Shown: piece after piece, positions 59,501-64,000 of the stretch | Numbering within the stretch: the first letter of the stretch is position 1 | Layout of the letters: each line of letters starts with the position of its first letter | Source of the DNA: Basidiobolus meristosporus CBS 931.73 | Taxonomy: Eukaryota > Basidiobolomycota > Basidiobolomycetes > Basidiobolales > Basidiobolaceae | Assembly: GCA_002104905.1 (NCBI GenBank) | Contig: MCFE01000290.1 | Span: 1 to 64,000 of the forward strand | DNA: 64,000 nucleotides | Direction: 5' to 3' | Translations under genes and position numbers: made by a program | Notes under the pieces: generated by a model | What the model was told of the DNA's origin: nothing | Databases searched by the model: none | What the model saw: the letters and a program-made list of their open reading frames with translations, nothing else

Positions 59501-60926
59501 GATGTGACGAGAGCCTTTGTCACGAACACAATAGGTAAGTTCACTCGTGTACGACGTGCCGTCCACGAGAACTTCAAGCACAAGAAGGAGGATGATACGG
59601 ATTCGGAAGAGGTCGAATGTGCAGGCTGCGACTACTGTCGTGAATACACCCCATTTCCAAACTCTGCCCAGACATCGCCACAGATGGCATCGAATGTCAG
59701 CGAACACCCAGAAGTCACTCCAGGCTGCCAGTCCTCCCCCGGGGAATATTCACTAGGTCATTCCTACATGTCAAACAACAGCTCCTTTGGTTCGCCGAAC
59801 TCTGGCGACGAGGTTGATTATGGTCATACCATAGATCCCACGTCTACCCCAGGCATGACCCATGGCTTGAGTGGCAATGCAAGGGTGGCGGTTGGTGCCC
59901 ATTCGACTTCTCCAAAGAATGCTGCAAGCCACACGGGGCATCACGCGCTGCCGAAGCGACAACCAAAGTCGTTTATCTTAAAATACAGATCGGAAGTTCT
60001 CGCCCAGCATTTCACTATTATTGAGCGGGACGTGTTTCATGGCGTTGTCTGGGAGGAGTTGATCAAATGGACCAAGAACGCTGGCCAAGACAAATCCATC
60101 CGTGGGATCCAAAACTTGATCGAGCGCTTTAACCAGGTTAGTTCTTTCTCGCGCTAAACAACCATCCTTCTGGTGCTCAGTCCATCTTTGTCCTTGTAGA
60201 CCTGCCAATGGGTTGTCTCGGAAATCGTGTCAACCAAGGATATCTCCGTCAGGGTCAAGGTGATTGAAAAGTTCATCCGAGTTGCCTTGGTGGGTTCAGT
60301 TAGTGCGAACTGTTCTCTCCAACTATCATGCTAACCACGCTTTCATCGGCTAGAAATGTTACCAGTATCGAAATTTCGCCACTGTTACGCAACTGACGCT
60401 AGGCCTTCAGAATCCAGTAGTGGATCGCCTGCACAAGACTTGGTCCCGTGTGGGTCTTTACGAGCTGCGGCTGCTTGCAGACCTGGAGAGGTTCACTCAG
60501 CCATTCAAGAACTGGAAGAATATCCGTGAGGCCATGGACATCATAAGTGAAGATTGGGGTGGGGACGGCGGTGAGGAGCCTGCGCTTGGTCCAGAGTCAT
60601 CATCCAGCTCGGTGATAGGGGGCTGTATACCATTTCTTGGCCTATTTCTATCCGATTTAGTTTACAATTCCGAGCTACCATCCACCGTGGAGCCTGAATA
60701 CACCGACCAGGAAAGTGCCCAAGAGTACCAGAATGCAGAGATTCAGCTGATCAATTTCCACAAGTTTCGCACCTGTGCCAAGATCATCAAAAGAGTTCTT
60801 GCTTTTCAGACGCTGGCTCAGAAGTATCATTTTCAGCCAGAGGTTGCTATATACTCGAAGTGCCTAAACCTCCACTGTCTGGATAATGTCACTGTCCGTG
60901 TACTAAGCTCCGAATGCGAGCCTTAG
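56599..60926 (+). CDS. LTE1: Lte1-like Ras-family guanine nucleotide exchange factor
   Basis: Five exons: 56599-57176, 57253-57579, 57640-60136, 60200-60289 and 60354-60926, giving 1,354 residues. A disordered, basic, Ser/Pro-rich N-terminus of about 300 residues leads into a RasGEF_N domain near residues 390-540: ALIVWS, FATIEKLIESMTIDIDYSLL, TDFFLTYRSF, FVVLRHWVVNYF. A long low-complexity linker follows. The catalytic RasGEF domain is C-terminal: FTIIERDVFHGVVWEEL, VVSEIVST, IEKFIRVALKCYQYRNF, GGCIPFLGLFLSDLVY. This order and the RasGEF_N sequence fit fungal Lte1, a regulator of the mitotic exit network and bud-cortex polarity in yeast. A generic Cdc25-type RasGEF is the alternative. Residues 320-326 include an Asp run encoded by a GAT repeat at about 57686-57701. 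Confidence 0.85.
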
Positions 60927-61846
60927 ATCTATTTCAACCACGGTAGGGTTGTTCGAGGTATCCCGTAGCTATCTAGCTCCTCAGTTTAGACGCTGCAGTC
61001 AGAAGGCTTTTCCACTTCAACTTAATCCGCCCTTGTTGTCCCAATTCGCTGTAGAATGTTGAGTCGTTATTTCATACGCCGTGTAATATAGTGCCTTTTC
61101 CAAATCTAATAATCCCAAGGGTTTCCAATGTAATCCTTAGGTCACTACTAATGATGAGTATGGGTGCCGATCTCATTGTGCATCTCGTGGCACATGCCGT
61201 AGCCTTGCTGGCGGCTCGAGTCCGATGGGATAGGTATCTCTAGAAATAAAATTAGATCACTACTCTACGCAAATCGCTTTGAATATGTGATGATGGAATA
61301 CCAGATATTATGGAGATCTCATCATAGAAAATAGAGTTGGTGTTCGTATGGTATCTAGGTCAAACAGACAACATTGCGTTGTTTCAGCCAACTTGTTGTC
61401 AGGGAGTTTGATGAGAGGTTGAGTCTTTAGCGTGCGCCCAACTGGTCAGCGTGAATATATTAACTAGCCCTAAGATTGGTCCAACTTTGGTATCTTGCTT
61501 AGAGAGTAAGCTGAGAGCAAGTACTAGTTAGGTCATGGATCACCTGATATGGCCCATTTGCTCTTTATGCACGTGTCTGAGCCTGGATTGACTGCTTTTA
61601 CCCAGCACTCACTGATACTTCTTTGATCACTTGTTGATGCTTCTCTGATTCAGATTCGATGGCGTTTCTCGGGTAACCGCTCTTTACGACAGCAGTTACA
61701 AAACATACCGGTTGTTGATAATGGCATGGCTGAGCCCTTCGAAATCGGGCCAATAGTCGATGCGGTGAATATGAAGGGCCATCCATTTTCACAGCTGGCA
61801 TCCATAGCATACTAAATACTTTGCTAGCAGCTTGAGGATCTGCCAA
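60927..61846. other. Intergenic region
   Basis: 0.9 kb of 3' and 5' flanking sequence. The minus-strand frame 61598-61846 has no ATG start or domain. Confidence 0.55.
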
Positions 61847-61856
61847 GATATAAAGG
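61847..61856 (+). promoter_or_regulatory. TATA box of the cysteine-rich surface protein gene
   Basis: GATATAAAGG, 60-69 bp upstream of the ATG at 61916. Confidence 0.5.
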
Positions 61857-61915
61857 TGGCGAATCTATTCGCATCTTATATCATTGTATCCAGCCCTCAG
61901 ATCCTTAACAACAAC

Positions 61916-62452
61916 ATGATCTCCAGGAATACCTCGGTGATGCTAGCTATCAAGATCGTTGCCGTTCTCTGCTATACCCTCTTCGCGTTAGGCCAGACAC
62001 CCCAATCTGCCCTTCCAGATACTGCTGAATGTAACTCGTGTATTGCTAATCTGGCCTCAGGTTGCTCCACTTTGTTGGGCCAAAGCTCTGTCGAGGCGAA
62101 CACCAAATGCGCCTGTACCTCCGCTTTCGTAAACAACTTCGCCAACTGCGGAGTGTGTTCGCAGCAATTCGGTGGATACACAGATATTCAAATACCAACT
62201 GATGCGGATAAAGCGGAGTACATTCAAAGCTGTGCGAACGACGGCTTTCCTATTGAAGGAGTAGTATCTTCCTCTTCAACTGTAGTAACTTCCAATACGC
62301 CTACATCATTGCCTCAGCAATCGCAGCCTACTAATGTGCCAACTACGTCCCCCCAACCTAAATCGGAGGGTGGTTATAGTACCTCGGTTGGGTTGATTCA
62401 GACTTGCATGGGGATGCTGGCGTTGGGTGCCATTGCCATGGAGCATCCTTAA
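61916..62452 (+). CDS. Cysteine-rich secreted, probably GPI-anchored protein
   Basis: Single exon, 178 residues from the ATG at 61916. The longer open frame upstream has only a non-ATG start. The signal peptide runs MISRN...VLCYTLFALG, with likely cleavage before QTP. The mature part has a compact Cys domain: CNSC, GC, KCAC, NCGVC and SC. A Ser/Thr/Pro-rich stalk of about 60 residues follows, and a hydrophobic C-terminus (GLIQTCMGMLALGAIAM) fits GPI attachment near EGGYS. The layout is like fungal wall or plasma-membrane proteins with an eight-to-nine-Cys head, broadly CFEM-like but without the exact CFEM spacing. Role unknown. Confidence 0.72.
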   Translation: MISRNTSVMLAIKIVAVLCYTLFALGQTPQSALPDTAECNSCIANLASGCSTLLGQSSVEANTKCACTSAFVNNFANCGVCSQQFGGYTDIQIPTDADKAEYIQSCANDGFPIEGVVSSSSTVVTSNTPTSLPQQSQPTNVPTTSPQPKSEGGYSTSVGLIQTCMGMLALGAIAMEHP

Positions 62453-63745
62453 CACTGAATATGGAATGAATGCCAGATAGCTATCCCGAATGTTTGCATG
62501 ACAATTTCAATTATGTAAACCGTACCAAACAAACAATAAATGGAACCATAGGTTTAAGCCATCTTTCGACGAGCTGCGTAGCTCCCCTCAATATAATGCC
62601 GCCGAAAAGTAAATTGTGTGGTGGGATAACTAGCCAGGCTTCATGTCAGCATGCTCGTCGAGGTCAACATAGTATGGTTACGTTGCCATCCGAAATTGGT
62701 AGATAGCCTCGACCCCACCAAGTTTCATGTGTTATGCGCCGAGCTTTCTTCAGGCGTCATTACTATCTCCATATACGAATACGCCAATCTCAGCAATATA
62801 TCAATAGAATACACAGAAATAGCAGAATTATAGTATCCAATACTCCAAGAGAAGCCCTCACTTCAAGGCCTAGAAACTAAGTGACTCCTTACATCGGTTA
62901 TGGATCACCATATCTGAAACAAATGTAAGCTATTTCTTTTCCAAAGCACTACCAATTGTGCACAACACAGGCCTGAATACAATTGCCTATACCTGATTGG
63001 CCTCCATAAAACCTGGGAATGCTGTGATAGTGATGGCATGTAGCTATTTATACCTTATATATGCTGATGAACTACCTTTGCAGGTGTGTGCAGAATATCT
63101 GGGATGTTCAGAGTGTCACAGGGTACAATGGATGCTGCAATAGAATTAAGAGAAGGTCACAGTGGATATGGATGCAGTGGTATCCTTAGAGGAGGCTTTT
63201 GCCACAACTTTGTGGTCAGATAAGAAAGTATCAGAGGTGTTGGAAGTGATTTGGGAGACTCATAGAGTTACAAGCTACCCACATACTCTATGGGAAATAA
63301 CTGAGTTGGTCTCATCAAAAGGCCATCACAAGATTTAAATCTTGTAGCCAAGAGGTATGGATGCCATCAGAACACTGTGTAAAAACTGTTAGAACAAGAT
63401 TGCACCCTGTATCCCCAAAAAAATTAAGTTAAAATTTTTCATCTCAATGGCTCCCAAGTTACTTTTGATTGGTTCTCTGCCATTGTACCCACTTACTGAT
63501 CCTGCCCACTCAATCATCTCCTATGTTTGTGTACATTGACTGGCTATTGCCTTTTTCACACTTCTTACCTCCTAACTCAACTGGTGCTCTTTCTTTTCAT
63601 GCATTCAAATTGGCTTACATCTGTTGAATTTTCAGATGTGACTCACTTGTAATATATATTGACATATATAAGTCCCAATACTCAGCACTAACATTAAGCC
63701 CAACCACACACTCAGCAAGTAACTACATTAGAATCCACCATTCAA
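62453..63745. other. Intergenic or repeat-like right flank
   Basis: 1.3 kb. Frames at 62470-62706 and 62651-62833 lack support. From about 63100 onward the sequence has short frames (for example ATG 63168 to TAA, 55 codons) and a style unlike the neighbouring genes. It may be the edge of a mobile element. Confidence 0.4.
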
Positions 63746-64000
63746 TCAGTATTTCTGCTGTAACACCATTTTTCCATGACTTTGGCCAGAAACCTGTGGC
63801 TTTACATCATAGTTCATTCCCTGATTCCCATACATCCTTGCAATATTCAAATGCATTTTCTTGAGCACAGCTCTTGAAGAAATGCTGTAACCTCTTGGTG
63901 TGCCTATTAATGTTTCAAAATTCCTCTGTAGGTATTTTGTTAATCCTCTAATTTCTTGATATTCTGCATTGTCTGTCAGAGGGATCTCTACTCTATTTAC
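63746..64000 (-). CDS. Truncated open frame at the window edge, possibly mobile-element derived
   Basis: Open from the window edge to TGA at 63746-63748, 84 codons, with no stop. Composition is protein-like: PLTDNAEYQEIRGLTKYL near the edge, then RGYSISSRAVLKKM and SGQSHGKMVLQQKY at the end. The start lies outside the window. I do not recognise the family. The surrounding repeat-like sequence suggests a transposon-encoded protein, but this is a guess. Confidence 0.4.
   Translation of the reverse strand, partial: VNRVEIPLTDNAEYQEIRGLTKYLQRNFETLIGTPRGYSISSRAVLKKMHLNIARMYGNQGMNYDVKPQVSGQSHGKMVLQQKY

Noticed and set aside
59212-59538. 108-codon frame within the RasGEF gene
   Set aside because: Alternative-frame shadow of exon 3 of the Lte1-like gene.
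59533-59545. Possible GTAAGT donor inside exon 3 of the Lte1-like gene
   Set aside because: The frame stays open and protein-like through it, so no intron is needed.

Overview
This window comes from a fungal nuclear genome. The genes have short GT-AG introns (about 50-110 bp). They encode fungal housekeeping proteins: glutamine:fructose-6-phosphate amidotransferase, V-ATPase proteolipid, eL/uL ribosomal protein L35, tRNA 2'-phosphotransferase and an Lte1-like RasGEF. The largest gene is a non-ribosomal peptide synthetase (NRPS) with epimerization domains and a C-terminal thioesterase. That layout is typical of bacterial NRPSs and of those reported from early-diverging, non-Dikarya fungi such as Mortierella or Basidiobolus. 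My guess is an early-diverging fungus; the genus cannot be settled from the sequence alone.

Left third (1-26.4 kb), secondary metabolism. A GT4-type glycosyltransferase (136-1521, minus) lies downstream of one giant NRPS gene (2128-25886, minus). Three open frames join through two introns (6286-6352 and 25346-25418) into a predicted 7,872-residue protein. Its layout is partial C / A-T-E / C-A-T / C-A-T / C-A-T / C-A-T-E / C-A-T-E / TE: six modules, with epimerization at residues 1, 5 and 6. Modules 3-5 carry near-identical DNA repeated with a period of exactly 3,261 bp. Within this, only the substrate-pocket part of each A domain differs. A tract is also shared almost identically by the E domains of modules 5 and 6. 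A decayed C-domain-like scrap lies just upstream.

Middle (26.5-32.5 kb) is gene-poor and contains a diverged direct repeat, probably a transposon relic.

Right half (32.5-62.5 kb) is a normal gene-bearing region. In order: V-ATPase subunit c, a G3BP-like NTF2+RRM protein, TPT1, a small mitochondrial-type protein, a tiny membrane/secreted protein, a newly reconstructed four-exon PSI-domain membrane protein, an Apd1/Aim32-type thioredoxin-like ferredoxin, a small unknown, a UsgS/EI24-like multipass protein, GFA1, a secreted histidine-brace (LPMO-like) protein, RPL35, a RING protein with SUMO-interaction motifs, an Lte1-like RasGEF and a cysteine-rich GPI-type surface protein. The extreme right edge holds a truncated open frame of unknown, possibly mobile-element, origin.

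The NRPS and glycosyltransferase could together make a glycosylated D-amino-acid-containing hexapeptide. The most striking signal is the internal structure of the NRPS, which looks like a fresh record of module amplification with A-core (specificity cassette) replacement. Exon joins were made by eye from splice signals and frame continuity. No tRNA, rRNA or CRISPR was found.
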